64,000 bases of DNA from Acidobacteriota bacterium (GTDB taxonomy: Bacteria; Acidobacteriota; Terriglobia; Terriglobales; Acidobacteriaceae), in NCBI GenBank assembly GCA_016196065.1, contig JACPYL010000010.1, positions 496,001 through 560,000 of the forward strand, in the 5' to 3' direction. Both the position numbers and the translations under genes were made by a program. Under the pieces are notes generated by a model. It saw nothing but the letters and a program-made list of their open reading frames with translations, made no database searches and was not told where the DNA came from. Positions 42,400 through 51,671 of the stretch are shown in pieces (the first letter of the stretch is position 1; every line of letters starts with the position of its first letter).

Positions 42400-44925
42400 T
42401 TACGGTTTTGCCCGCGCTTCCGTCCGCACCGCGCGCACGAATTTCGGTTTTTGCAGCGTTCCCGTCACGTTCCAAGCCTGTTCGTCGCCGCGCGTCATCA
42501 ACAGATTTAATCCACTGCCCGGAGCAGCCGCTCCACTGACCTGATATATACCGTCGTGTGATTGGAGCCTGCCCGCATTCAGCTTCCAGTCTCCGCTCTT
42601 TACTTTCAGATCTCCGCCAAACAGATGCACCGGGAATGGCTTGGCGGCGTCCGGAAGTTCTACATGAGTCAGAGTCCCATTGCGCATCGTGAACTGCAAG
42701 TCACCATCCGCGTGTGCCACAACATCCGCGAACGTATCGCCCGTAGTGGTCAGCGTGAATTTCCCGTCGGCGCTCCCCGTGGCCCATGGATCGTTCATGG
42801 CAGCGCTAACCTGAGCCATCGACACAGTCTGAAGATTCCCCACGCACTGATAATGAGGTGGCAGAGTGGAAGCGTCGATAACCCAGTTGCCCTGGTGAGT
42901 CCCTTGAAAAACTTGTGCCCGCAATCCCGTGAGCGAGATCTTTCCACGATCTAGATCGACCTGCGCGGTGATATCCGACGCGATCACTTTCTTGATCGTC
43001 AATCGATTGACGCGCACCCGGCCTCGTGCCCGCATTGCGAGGAGGGGAGATTTTCCCTCCGGTCCCGCAAATGCCAGAATCCGATACCACGGTCGCTTGG
43101 TTGGACTCGGTGTAAACCATTCGACCAGGCCGGCTGACGATAGCTGGTCGGCCGCCAGGTCAAACAGAAACACGCAGCCTTCAGGTGCACAATGGCGAGG
43201 CGCTTTGACACTACCACTCCAATGGGTATCGCCCGTCCGCGCGGCAATTTTGTCCAGCGTCACCGTATCGGCATCCAGTTTCATCATTGCCGAAGTAATG
43301 TCGATCGGCGGATTGAGTCCACGGACGCCGGTACGCAGGTTCCGCAACTGCACCGTGCCGATTGGGTGGGGAGCCGCGAATCCTTGCCATATTCCGGCGA
43401 CGCTTACATCCAAGTGGGCAGAACCTTCTGCGACCGGATGAAATCCCGCAACGCCCAACGTGTTTTCCAGCCGATACAAATTTTGCACTTGCGTGTCGCC
43501 GCGCAACGTAAGCCGATAGCCGGACGCGGAAATCCATCCTGATGCCATCGCCGGTGCCGGAGCACCCATTCCAAGCGGGAAGGGCCCAACGCGCAAATGT
43601 GCTTCAATCGGATTCTCTTCTGTCGTTGCGGATGGCGTTTGCGGCTTCACCATTACGCGCTGCGGGAGTTTTGTGCGTCCAGCCACAACGGCCAACGGAA
43701 CATTGCCAAACACAATTTCGTCTTTTCCACGGTTGGACGACAGGCGCACCGCGGCAGCTGTACCATCGCCAGTGAATTGCATCGCGCCGTCCGTGCTCTC
43801 CGCTCGCACATTGGCATCGAGGCGTCCAGTTGCAACAAGATCTGCAGGCAAGTTCTTCTTAGTTTGTCGCAACAACAGGAGCAGGGAAGCGAGAGGGACT
43901 TTTTCAGCCGAGAAGCTCAAATCGTAGTTCGGATTCTGACGTAACGGCCCGACTCTGCCCTGCAAACGAAGCGTTCCCTCTTGTACAGGAGCGTCGCACA
44001 ATACATCGCCAAGCGTGCTGTCATCGGTGCTGTAATGCGCCGAACAAGTTGTTGCCAGGCGCACTCCACTGCTCAGGATGTCGTAACGCCGGAACTCGTC
44101 AACGCTCAATGCGCTGTGCAACGTCAGCGATCGCGGCGTGCCCGAGAGACTTGCCTGCAGTTGCACGCCGCCCCTCCATCCGCGATCTCTGCCGCTGAAT
44201 AGTTTGGTGAGCTGTCCTAACTGTCCCTTCTGCCATTGCACGGCCACCTGCACGGGAGTGTCTGACAGGCTGGCAGCGCGTTGCCAACTCGCGTTGACCT
44301 GGATCGTCCCCGTATCGGTGAGGTTGAAATCCGTGCGTACCGGCTGCGCCTTCATGCGCGCGCCCCAGGAATTCTCGCTATCCTGCCAGAGCGCGACATC
44401 CGCATCCGTCAGGGCCCATGATTTCTTGGCTTGTCCAATCTTGAAGTTGATGCGCGCATTCGTCGCTTCGAGGTAGGGGAACGCTGGACGCCGCTCGGAG
44501 GCCGGCTTGCCGGTCGGCGCGACGGGAATCTGCGAACTGCGCTCGATCAGGCTTGCCAGATTCCATCGTCCCTGATCGTTGCGGACCAGGTTAATACTGG
44601 GTTCGTTCGCGCTCAGCGTCGCGATTTCCAGCCGCCATCGAAGTAAAGACCGAAAACGGATTGCCGCTGACACATCCTGCGCACGCACCATCGGCTCGGC
44701 GCTGAATGCAGGATCGTCATAGATCACCAGGCCTTCGAGATCGAAGCCCGGCCGCGGCAGCAAGTGGATGCGAACGTTGTCGAGCGCGACCCTCCTGCCG
44801 ATCGCCGAACCAATCGACCATGCGATCCTCTGCCGCAACTTGTAGACGCCGGGGCGAAACAGAAACAGGATCAAAATCAGTAGTGCCAGCGCAGCCATCC
44901 CGCGCTTGGAACGCAGGAATTTCAC
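42400..44925 (-). CDS. AsmA-family envelope protein
   Basis: An 841-residue protein with one N-terminal membrane helix (MAALALLILILFLFRPGVY) and a long periplasmic beta-rich body. The AsmA N-terminal sequence is recognisable in RIAWSIGSAIGRRVALDNVR followed by IHLLPRPGFDLEGLVIYDDP. AsmA-like proteins are tubular and implicated in moving phospholipid between membranes and in outer-membrane integrity. The GTG start at 44925 overlaps the stop of the signal peptidase gene (GTGA), so the two are translationally coupled. It ends the minus-strand envelope run. Confidence 0.85.
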   Translation of the reverse strand: MKFLRSKRGMAALALLILILFLFRPGVYKLRQRIAWSIGSAIGRRVALDNVRIHLLPRPGFDLEGLVIYDDPAFSAEPMVRAQDVSAAIRFRSLLRWRLEIATLSANEPSINLVRNDQGRWNLASLIERSSQIPVAPTGKPASERRPAFPYLEATNARINFKIGQAKKSWALTDADVALWQDSENSWGARMKAQPVRTDFNLTDTGTIQVNASWQRAASLSDTPVQVAVQWQKGQLGQLTKLFSGRDRGWRGGVQLQASLSGTPRSLTLHSALSVDEFRRYDILSSGVRLATTCSAHYSTDDSTLGDVLCDAPVQEGTLRLQGRVGPLRQNPNYDLSFSAEKVPLASLLLLLRQTKKNLPADLVATGRLDANVRAESTDGAMQFTGDGTAAAVRLSSNRGKDEIVFGNVPLAVVAGRTKLPQRVMVKPQTPSATTEENPIEAHLRVGPFPLGMGAPAPAMASGWISASGYRLTLRGDTQVQNLYRLENTLGVAGFHPVAEGSAHLDVSVAGIWQGFAAPHPIGTVQLRNLRTGVRGLNPPIDITSAMMKLDADTVTLDKIAARTGDTHWSGSVKAPRHCAPEGCVFLFDLAADQLSSAGLVEWFTPSPTKRPWYRILAFAGPEGKSPLLAMRARGRVRVNRLTIKKVIASDITAQVDLDRGKISLTGLRAQVFQGTHQGNWVIDASTLPPHYQCVGNLQTVSMAQVSAAMNDPWATGSADGKFTLTTTGDTFADVVAHADGDLQFTMRNGTLTHVELPDAAKPFPVHLFGGDLKVKSGDWKLNAGRLQSHDGIYQVSGAAAPGSGLNLLMTRGDEQAWNVTGTLQKPKFVRAVRTEARAKP

Positions 44926-45710
44926 TGCACAACCTTGAAGGTGCGCGACCAGCGGCTCAGGTCAAAGAAATGAATGACGATATGCGCGACAAATCCCACC
45001 CGGTCTTTCCAGTCACGCAGTTGGTACTGGTTCGGCGGCGTCACAAATGACCAGTAGATAAACATCGGCCGTCCGATGACATTTTCCTGTGGGATGAATC
45101 CCCAGAAGCGGCTGTCGTAACTGACATTGCGGTTGTCACCCATCGCAAAGAAACTGCTGGGAGGCACTACGATGTCGTCACCCTTGATGAACTTGGGGAG
45201 CGCGTCCTGCCACTCCGGCGTCACCCCGTACATATCCGGCGGCACAGCCGGAAAGTTTTCCCGGTAAGGGCGCGTTACCTCAACATTCGGGTCGTCATTT
45301 TTGTAGCGGGTATACGACTCTTGCAGCTTCTCGCCATTCCGGTAAACGACCGCATCGCGCAAATGAATGTGATCCCCCGGGATGCCGATGATCCGTTTCA
45401 CCACAAACAACCCACGTTCGGATGGGGAGAGAAAAACCACGATGTCCCCGCGCCGGATATCGCGATAGGGCATCAGTGGTCCCATCCATTTTGTCGGCGC
45501 CGCGAATTGCTCGCGGTTCACGAACACGTGATCGCCAATCAGCAGCGTATCTTCCATGGAACTCGATGGAATTTCGAACGCCTGCAGGATAAACGTAATA
45601 ATGAAGAGACCGGTGACCAGGACTCCAGCGAGCGATGCCAGAAATTCCACCGTCGTCTCCCGCGGCTTTTCAACTTCCGGAGTTTCTTGCTCTTTTTCTT
45701 TCTTAGGCAC
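44922..45710 (-). CDS. lepB: Signal peptidase I, paralogue A
   Basis: Cleaves signal peptides of exported proteins at the outer face of the inner membrane. A membrane anchor (FLASLAGVLVTGLFIITFIL) is followed by the catalytic serine in PSSSMEDTLLIGD and the lysine in FVVKRIIGIPGD. Conserved box E is FFAMGDNRNVSYDSRFWG. At 262 residues it is a full-length enzyme. The start is GTG 45710. It is the third of three tandem copies and its stop overlaps the AsmA start. Residues differ from its neighbours mainly in the middle loop, so it may have different client proteins. Confidence 0.92.
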   Translation of the reverse strand: MPKKEKEQETPEVEKPRETTVEFLASLAGVLVTGLFIITFILQAFEIPSSSMEDTLLIGDHVFVNREQFAAPTKWMGPLMPYRDIRRGDIVVFLSPSERGLFVVKRIIGIPGDHIHLRDAVVYRNGEKLQESYTRYKNDDPNVEVTRPYRENFPAVPPDMYGVTPEWQDALPKFIKGDDIVVPPSSFFAMGDNRNVSYDSRFWGFIPQENVIGRPMFIYWSFVTPPNQYQLRDWKDRVGFVAHIVIHFFDLSRWSRTFKVVQ

Positions 45711-45737
45711 GTGTGAATTCCATTTCAGAATATCGGC

Positions 45738-46505
45738 TCAGCGCGGGATCGACAGCGTTCGCGACCACCGAGTCTTATCGAAAAAATGTACAACAGTGTG
45801 AAAGAAAGATCCTACGCGGTCAGCCGCTTCGGGAACACTGACTTGTTCGCCCGGTGTGTCGAAGGACCAATAGATGAACATCGGACGTCCGATCAGATTC
45901 TCCTCGGGGAGGAACCCCCAAAACCGGCTGTCATAGCTTACGTCGCGATTGTCGCCCATCGCAAAGTACGATCCCGCCGGGACGACCACGTCTTGTCCCT
46001 GGATATGGGAAGGCAATTCGTCAGCCCATTTCCGATTGGTGACGCCGTAGCCTTCCAGCGGTGGCAAAGAGGGGAAATTATCGGTGTACGGGTTGTGGTC
46101 ACGCTTATGCCGGACAAACGGCTCTACCAGTTTCTCGCCGTTGCGATAAACAACATCATCAACCAAGTGGATCCGGTCGCCGGGAACGCCGATGACCCGC
46201 TTCACCAGAAACAGGCCCGGCTGTTCGGGTGACAGGAAGACCGCGATCTCATCGTGATGCACAGTACGGTACGGCATCAGCGGTCCCATCCAACGCGAGG
46301 GCGGAGCGAACTGTTCGCGGTTTACAAAGAGGTGATCGCCGATCAGCAGCGTGTCCTCCATCGAACTGGATGGAATAGCGAAGGCCTGGATCACGAACGT
46401 GATGATGAACAGTCCTGTCACCAGCACTTCAGCCAGGGAGGCGAGAAATTCCACGGCAGTCTCGCGTGGCTTTTGTTCTCCAGGTGTTTTGGTTTCTTTG
46501 GCCAC
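45738..46505 (-). CDS. lepB: Signal peptidase I, paralogue B
   Basis: A second 255-residue signal peptidase I, closest to paralogue A (shared KPRETAVEFLASLAEVLVTG start). Catalytic serine in PSSSMEDTLLIGD and lysine in FLVKRVIGVPGD; box E is YFAMGDNRDVSYDSRFWGFL. One membrane anchor at the N-terminus. The start is GTG 46505. The gap to paralogue A is 27 bases, so they are probably co-transcribed. The close similarity suggests a recent tandem duplication that kept both active sites. Confidence 0.92.
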   Translation of the reverse strand: MAKETKTPGEQKPRETAVEFLASLAEVLVTGLFIITFVIQAFAIPSSSMEDTLLIGDHLFVNREQFAPPSRWMGPLMPYRTVHHDEIAVFLSPEQPGLFLVKRVIGVPGDRIHLVDDVVYRNGEKLVEPFVRHKRDHNPYTDNFPSLPPLEGYGVTNRKWADELPSHIQGQDVVVPAGSYFAMGDNRDVSYDSRFWGFLPEENLIGRPMFIYWSFDTPGEQVSVPEAADRVGSFFHTVVHFFDKTRWSRTLSIPR

Positions 46506-46534
46506 GAGGTTATCGGTCTCGGAAGTTGATTTTT

Positions 46535-47284
46535 TCAGCGTACCAGCCGGAACGTGCGCTCCCAGCGAGTGATCTGGAACATGTGAGTGACAGCGTAAGC
46601 AAGGTGATAAAGTCTATCACCCGCGCTCGGCGATCCAGTGAGATCGTTGTTCAGGCTCGATGCCGACCAGTAGATCAGTAACGGACGTCCAATGATATTT
46701 TCTCGCGGTACGAAGCCCCAGTACCGGCTGTCCTGGCTGTCGTCGCGGTTATCGCCCAACACAAAATAGCTGTCTTCGGGGACGATCAACTGCTTGTCCT
46801 CGACCAGTTTTCGCATCTGCATCCACCAGCGCGCTGTCACGCCGAAAGCCGGCGTGTCGGTGCGGGGAAAATCATCGCGGTAAGGCTGGCGGTCGGGAGC
46901 GATGTATTGCACAAAGGGTTCCCGTAACTCAGATCCGTTGACATAAACCCGCTTGTTAATCAGGCGTACTCGATCACCGGGCACTCCCACGACTCGTTTT
47001 ACGAAATGTTGGATCGGATTCACGGGATAGTGAAAGACCACAATGTCGCCTCGGCCGATCTTGCGATACGGCAAGACATGGTTCAGGAGCCCGCTTTCGC
47101 CGTAACAGAACTTGTCTACGAGGAGGTAATCGCCGATGAGCAGCGTCTGCTCCATCGATTCCGAGGGGATCGTAAAGGCCTGCACCAGAAACGTGACCAC
47201 GAAAACGGCAATCACGATTGTTCCCGCAACCGATTGAACGGTGGCCGGCCAGTCACTGGCAGAAAATTTTTCACTCCACGACAT
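46535..47284 (-). CDS. lepB: Signal peptidase I, paralogue C
   Basis: A third signal peptidase I of 249 residues. The catalytic serine is in PSESMEQTLLIGDYLLVDK, the lysine in FVKRVVGVPGDRV, and box E is YFVLGDNRDDSQDSRYWG. It is more distant from A and B than they are from each other. It lies 49 bases downstream of rnc, keeping the lepB-rnc linkage known from many bacteria, so this may be the ancestral copy. ATG 47284 is the start. Gap to paralogue B is 30 bases. Confidence 0.92.
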   Translation of the reverse strand: MSWSEKFSASDWPATVQSVAGTIVIAVFVVTFLVQAFTIPSESMEQTLLIGDYLLVDKFCYGESGLLNHVLPYRKIGRGDIVVFHYPVNPIQHFVKRVVGVPGDRVRLINKRVYVNGSELREPFVQYIAPDRQPYRDDFPRTDTPAFGVTARWWMQMRKLVEDKQLIVPEDSYFVLGDNRDDSQDSRYWGFVPRENIIGRPLLIYWSASSLNNDLTGSPSAGDRLYHLAYAVTHMFQITRWERTFRLVR

Positions 47285-47332
47285 AAAATAATACGGCGTA
47301 AATCACGCCGGTTCGCTACATCCCTCGCCGGC

Positions 47333-48127
47333 CTATGAGTCTTTTACAGCCCGATCTCGCGCCCATTCCGGTGACGTCGCGATATGTTCCAACACTTGCC
47401 GCGCCGCTTCCTGCTCTGCGCGTTTCTTGGTCGGACCCTGTGCGCTAGCCACGAAGGCATTCACTTCAGGCTCCGGCAACCGTACTTCCACAGTAAATGT
47501 TTTCCGATGCTCCGGTCCTTCTTCTTTCACCAGCGCGTACACCGGTTGACGCATGCCCTCGGCCTGAAGTTTTTCCTGCAATGCCGATTTGAAGTCCATC
47601 ACTGGAATCTGGCTCGTCTCAAGGTTCATCTGCGCCAGTTCCGGTTCCACTACCGTCCGAAGGATAAAGTCCCGCGCGGCTGCCCATCCTCCATCGAGAT
47701 AGAGCGCAGCCAGGATCGCCTCCAGTGCGTCCACCAGCAAAGTACCTTTGCTGCGGCCCCCGCTTTTTTCTTCACCACGCCCCAGCCGCAAGTACTGGCC
47801 GATCTGTAACTGCTCGGCGACGCGCAACAGATGCCTCTGTCCCACCAGATGCGCGCGCAGTTTGGAAAGATGTCCTTCCTGCAGGCCGGGAAAGCGATGG
47901 AAGAGTGACTCCGTTGTCACTAGTCCCAGGACCGCGTCTCCCAGGAACTCCAGCATTTCATTGTCGCCGCGCCGGGTCGAGGGTTCGCGCACGGAGATAT
48001 CCGTGGCATTCAACATCTCCACTTCCCGTGCCTGTGAACTGTGTGTGAGCGCCTGCTCGATGAGTTCCTGGCGCTGGAAGTGGTATCCCAGGCTTTCTTC
48101 CAGCGCCCTGATGTCAGGTCGGTTCAT
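47333..48127 (-). CDS. rnc: Ribonuclease III
   Basis: Cleaves double-stranded RNA in rRNA and mRNA processing. The 264-residue protein has the catalytic domain with the signature NEMLEFLGDAVLGLVTTE, an acidic second site (LLVDALEAILAALYLDGG), and a C-terminal dsRNA-binding domain (DFKSALQEKLQAEGMRQPVY to KKRAEQEAARQVLEHI). ATG 48127 is used. It leads directly into the three signal peptidase genes on the same strand. Confidence 0.95.
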   Translation of the reverse strand: MNRPDIRALEESLGYHFQRQELIEQALTHSSQAREVEMLNATDISVREPSTRRGDNEMLEFLGDAVLGLVTTESLFHRFPGLQEGHLSKLRAHLVGQRHLLRVAEQLQIGQYLRLGRGEEKSGGRSKGTLLVDALEAILAALYLDGGWAAARDFILRTVVEPELAQMNLETSQIPVMDFKSALQEKLQAEGMRQPVYALVKEEGPEHRKTFTVEVRLPEPEVNAFVASAQGPTKKRAEQEAARQVLEHIATSPEWARDRAVKDS

Positions 48128-48161
48128 GATTCCGTGGACCGTCGTGCAGCGAATGTGGCGG

Positions 48162-49064
48162 TCAATTCTTCGGGGGCTGCGCCTGTGGTTGAGTCGAAGG
48201 CGGCGCGGTGCCTCCAGTGAGTTGCTGCAGGCGATTCCGTTCCTGTCGCGCCAGCGTCCCCAGTTGCGAACCTTCCGGAGTCAGTTCTACCGCGCGGTTT
48301 GCGACCTTGAGTGCATCCGGGTACTTGGTCTGCTTGTCCAGTGAGATTGCCAGGCGCAACACGACAACCGGATCAGGCTGGGCTGGATACGCATCGATCG
48401 ATTTCTGCAGATTGTCTTGTGCGCCCACGAAATTGTCTTTCTTGAAATCGATTGTTCCCATCACCGAATATGCGTTGGAGCGCAACAAGGATTTGTAGGC
48501 ATCAATCTTCTCCTGAGGTGTCCCGGCGTTGAAGACAACATCGGTCTCGACCGTCTGGGTGGCCTTCTGCGCCATTTTCTGGGCCTCGTCATAGCGTTGA
48601 TCCTTGTCGAGATCGGAGTCGCGCGTCCGTTCCGAAATTACTTCTGCGACAATTACCAGCGCCTCGGGATCGTCTCCATCCATGCTGAGTACCTTGCGGC
48701 CAACGGCTTCGGTCCTTTCCCCGTTGTTGGCGGCCTGGTAGGTGCGCATGGCAGCCTGGTACAGGAGCTTGCGCAGTTCGCTATCCGGAAACTTGATAGC
48801 GAAATCTTCACCACCTTTTTCGAGCGCGGCAGGATCCTTGAGTGCCGCCACGGCGTTATAAGCATCGAGTTCCGGCTGCGTCTTGGCCTGCGGTGGACGC
48901 TTCGCAGCAGAGGCTGTCGGGGCGGCAGGCTGCGCTGCGGTTGTTTGTCCGGCGGGTGGGGTCGCGGGTGCAGTCTGCGGCGCGGCCTGACCGTAGGCCT
49001 GCGTTCGGGCCCAAGCGGTTATGCTCAATAGGGCCGTCGTCATCACCATCGCTGTTCGCTTCAT
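48162..49064 (-). CDS. Secreted TPR-like protein
   Basis: A 300-residue exported protein. The signal peptide (MKRTAMVMTTALLSITAWA) is followed by an Ala/Pro/Gln-rich linker, then helical repeats (about 65-270) that resemble degenerate TPRs (AYNAVAALKDPAALEKGGED, AQDNLQKSIDAYPAQPDPVV, ALKVANRAVELTPEGSQLG). The end is Pro/Gln-rich. No catalytic motif is seen. GGGAGA precedes ATG 49064, fixing the start. It lies between another helical-repeat protein and rnc, on the same strand, so it belongs to the envelope run. Confidence 0.75.
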   Translation of the reverse strand: MKRTAMVMTTALLSITAWARTQAYGQAAPQTAPATPPAGQTTAAQPAAPTASAAKRPPQAKTQPELDAYNAVAALKDPAALEKGGEDFAIKFPDSELRKLLYQAAMRTYQAANNGERTEAVGRKVLSMDGDDPEALVIVAEVISERTRDSDLDKDQRYDEAQKMAQKATQTVETDVVFNAGTPQEKIDAYKSLLRSNAYSVMGTIDFKKDNFVGAQDNLQKSIDAYPAQPDPVVVLRLAISLDKQTKYPDALKVANRAVELTPEGSQLGTLARQERNRLQQLTGGTAPPSTQPQAQPPKN

Positions 49065-49100
49065 GGATTCTCCCTGGAAAGTTTGAAAAATCTTATCGCT

Positions 49101-50618
49101 TTATTGTTGTGGCGGCTGCGCCGACGCTGGAGGCTCATACGGCTGATCAATTCCACGCTGTGCCGCAACCTTGGCTTCGGGAAGCGTAATGCCAGCCACC
49201 TCGAGCGCGGCACGGTAATGATCCACCGCCACGTCCCGTTCCTCTTTGAGATCGAAAATGCGTCCCAGATAAATATGCGACCACGCGATCACCTTGGGCT
49301 CGTGTGCCATTTGCAGAGCGCGTTCAAAATAACCGCGCGCTCCTTCAATATCGCGATTGCGCGTCGCAATCTGCGCCAAAATAAATAGTGCCCGCCCGGG
49401 ATCTTCCTGGCTCTCATCCAGAGCCTGTTGCGCCAGTTTTTGCGCGGTTGCGATATCGCCGGCTGCAAAACGCCGCTCCGCATTCAGCAACAGCTGCTCA
49501 TTCCTTGGACGTGCCAGGTGCAGCAATTCCGGTGCCGCGTCACCCGCGTACTGGATCAGCCCCGTACGCCTCATTTCCTTGGTCACGTCGATTCCATTCA
49601 GAATCTCGGCATACATCGCGCGCATTCCGGCAGGATCTTTTTCAAACTTGATCAAAGCCTCATAAAAATAGCGCGTCAGAACGTAGCCTTCCTGGTCCGA
49701 CTGATCCAGGTTCTTCAAAGGCTCCGCTTCCGGTGTCTTGCTGGAACCAGAAGTACGCAATTCGATCGCCCGTACCAGACATTCCGTTACCAGCAATGAA
49801 ATGTTGCTCTTGAAAGCCTCGTCCATGGGAGAGCTCTTGACCTGTTCGAGCAAAGGCTCCAGCCGTTTGAACGATGCCCCGTTCTTCATCGCCAGCGGGT
49901 CGAGCAGGTAGTGCAAGTACGTATGCCGGATTTGCTGCATCTTCAGGGAGTTCGACGGCGAAATTACAATGTAGTAGTTCGACGCATAGTTCCGCGCATT
50001 CACCTGTCCGGGCGCACCCATGGCGTCGACAAAGACCTGAAACTCCCGCCCCAGGTATCCCGACGAAGGCAACTTCAGATAAATCTCGGTGTCGAATGTC
50101 ATCTTCGACAAGGGCGCGTGATAGGCCTCGGTCAGTTGTGCGTAACGCGGACGGTTCTTCTCCCAGATTGCGTGCATTCCTGCTTTGCTGTAGAACGCCT
50201 GCAGCAGCGGAACGAAGGCCGCAACGGTGACCGCTTCCGGCGGCAACTCCGCCTGTTTTGCTTTAAGGGCAAAGCTGGGAGCATCTTCCATGTACAGCGC
50301 CAGGGACACATACTGGGCGAGGTCACGAGACGGATCCGGAGGCTGATGTTCGCGATAAAATTCACACATCGGCTGGAGCGCGTCCTGCGCCGTCGGCGTG
50401 TTCTGCACCGCCTTGCTTACTTCCGCCCTGATCTGTGCCCGCAACGGATCCGAAGTATTCAATTCCTGATCGTAGCCACAGGTATTGATGGCGGTCAGAA
50501 CCGTGAACAGCGTCTCATTCGTATCCAGGGACACATCAGGAGCGTTCTCGGCCAAAGAGGAGGATGTCACCCATACAACGACACTGAGAATCAGCGTTAG
50601 TCGGATACTACGTCCCAG
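49101..50618 (-). CDS. Secreted helical-repeat (TPR-like) protein, probable CTG start
   Basis: A protein of about 505 residues when started at CTG 50618. The first residues then form a clean signal peptide (IRLTLILSVVVWVTSSSLAE). The body includes ETLFTVLTAINTCGYDQELN and a C-terminal pair of TPRs (ALFILAQIATRNRDIEGARG, VIAWSHIYLGRIFDLKEERD). The open frame runs 69 codons further to ATG 50825, but that extension is Ser/Arg-rich, has no sense as an export signal, and overlaps the repeat-rich intergenic region. GGGAGGA sits four bases before CTG 50618. Function is unknown; it starts the minus-strand envelope run that continues to AsmA. Confidence 0.72.
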   Translation of the reverse strand: MGRSIRLTLILSVVVWVTSSSLAENAPDVSLDTNETLFTVLTAINTCGYDQELNTSDPLRAQIRAEVSKAVQNTPTAQDALQPMCEFYREHQPPDPSRDLAQYVSLALYMEDAPSFALKAKQAELPPEAVTVAAFVPLLQAFYSKAGMHAIWEKNRPRYAQLTEAYHAPLSKMTFDTEIYLKLPSSGYLGREFQVFVDAMGAPGQVNARNYASNYYIVISPSNSLKMQQIRHTYLHYLLDPLAMKNGASFKRLEPLLEQVKSSPMDEAFKSNISLLVTECLVRAIELRTSGSSKTPEAEPLKNLDQSDQEGYVLTRYFYEALIKFEKDPAGMRAMYAEILNGIDVTKEMRRTGLIQYAGDAAPELLHLARPRNEQLLLNAERRFAAGDIATAQKLAQQALDESQEDPGRALFILAQIATRNRDIEGARGYFERALQMAHEPKVIAWSHIYLGRIFDLKEERDVAVDHYRAALEVAGITLPEAKVAAQRGIDQPYEPPASAQPPQQ

Positions 50619-50629
50619 GGAATCCTCCC
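50616..50629 (-). promoter_or_regulatory. Strong ribosome-binding site before a CTG codon
   Basis: On the minus strand the sequence reads GGGAGGATTCCCTG: a near-perfect Shine-Dalgarno followed after a short spacer by CTG, in frame with a signal peptide. No ATG, GTG or TTG is available at this distance in the frame. This is the main argument for the rare start codon. Confidence 0.6.
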
Positions 50630-50786
50630 GATCGCGGCGCAGACGGATCTCTATAGAAGTAGTGTACGAAGGGATGAATTCCGGGTCAAACGTAGCCGGG
50701 TACCTGCCGGACACTTCATGCTTCGGGCCCGGTCCGCCAGCGGACGGCTCAAACGAACTACTGCTTCTTGCATTCACTACTGACTT

Positions 50787-50905
50787 GCTTTCACTGTTTC
50801 TTGCTTTTGCGGCCGCTAGCCCCAACGCCGCTAGCTTTAACTATTGCTAGCTTGCACAGCTTCTTGCTTTTGCTGCCGCTAGCCTCAACGCCGCTAGCTT
50901 AACGA
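50787..50905. repeat. Duplicated ~45-bp segment with TTCTTGCTTTTG/CGCTAGC motif
   Basis: TTTCTTGCTTTTGCGGCCGC with TAGCCCCAACGCCGCTAGCTT (from about 50799) recurs as CTTCTTGCTTTTGCTGCCGC with TAGCCTCAACGCCGCTAGCTT (from about 50862). The region is rich in GCTAGC palindromes. It sits in the roughly 380-base spacer between the helical-repeat gene and the anti-sigma gene, where no other gene is seen. A GGGCTTCAGCCC small hairpin follows near 50968. Confidence 0.65.
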
Positions 50906-50999
50906 CTGCTCTTGCTTTTGGGTGGCGCAGCGGTTTACCGCTGCGGTATGCGGTCAGAATTAGAATCGGGCTTCAGCCCGTGCCAAGTGGCGCTGTTGC

Positions 51000-51671
51000 C
51001 TAGCCCCTGACGCTGATCTTTGAGAACGAAATCACCGCCCGCCCCGCCGTAGGCCGTCCCATCGACAGCGCCGGACGGAACGTAGTAAAGATCAGAATCT
51101 TCTTCACTTCTGGCAGCACCGATCCCGCATCTTCCGGCTGCGAAAGGATGCGATAGTCCTCTACCCGGCCGTTGGCATCCACGAACGCCATGATTACGAC
51201 CGAGTCGTCGCCGCTTCCGCTCAAGGACGTACCGAACATCGTCTGCTCCAGTTGCGGAGCGCTATACAGCATCAGCGGAACGTCTCCGCTCGAAGCCTGT
51301 AATTGTCCCGGCAGCGCAAAGAATCCGAGCAGGAATCCAAAGATCAGTACCGCGCTTACCAGTCCAGCCGTAGCCGGAACCATGAATGCATTCAACGCAT
51401 TTTCCACACGGATCAGCAATCCTTGGAATCTTGGCCGACGTGCTTCCGCTACCCTCTGCGAAACTGCCACTCTCAACTTAAGAGCCAAATCCGCGGGAGC
51501 CTTCTTCGGGCCCAATCCCGCCAACAACTGTTGCGCACGCTGGAGCGCCGCATATTCTCGCGTGCATCGGACACACTGTTCCAGATGGCGGCTGAGCGCG
51601 TGCATCTCCACGCCGCTCACTTGTCCATCCAGATACGGCGAGAACAATTCCCTGACGTCGCCGCATTTCAT
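51000..51671 (-). CDS. Anti-sigma factor with zf-HC2 domain
   Basis: A 223-residue membrane protein. The N-terminal zinc-binding anti-sigma domain shows MKCGDVRELFSPYLDG and the HxxxCxxC motif RHLEQCVRC. One transmembrane helix (ATAGLVSAVLIFGFLLGFFA) follows at about 100-120. The periplasmic C-terminal part (GDDSVVIMAFVDANGRVEDY, ending PTAGRAVISFSKI) resembles a TonB-like or sensor domain. ATGA overlap with the sigma gene just upstream shows they are translated together, so it should hold that sigma factor at the membrane until a signal arrives. Confidence 0.87.
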   Translation of the reverse strand: MKCGDVRELFSPYLDGQVSGVEMHALSRHLEQCVRCTREYAALQRAQQLLAGLGPKKAPADLALKLRVAVSQRVAEARRPRFQGLLIRVENALNAFMVPATAGLVSAVLIFGFLLGFFALPGQLQASSGDVPLMLYSAPQLEQTMFGTSLSGSGDDSVVIMAFVDANGRVEDYRILSQPEDAGSVLPEVKKILIFTTFRPALSMGRPTAGRAVISFSKISVRG

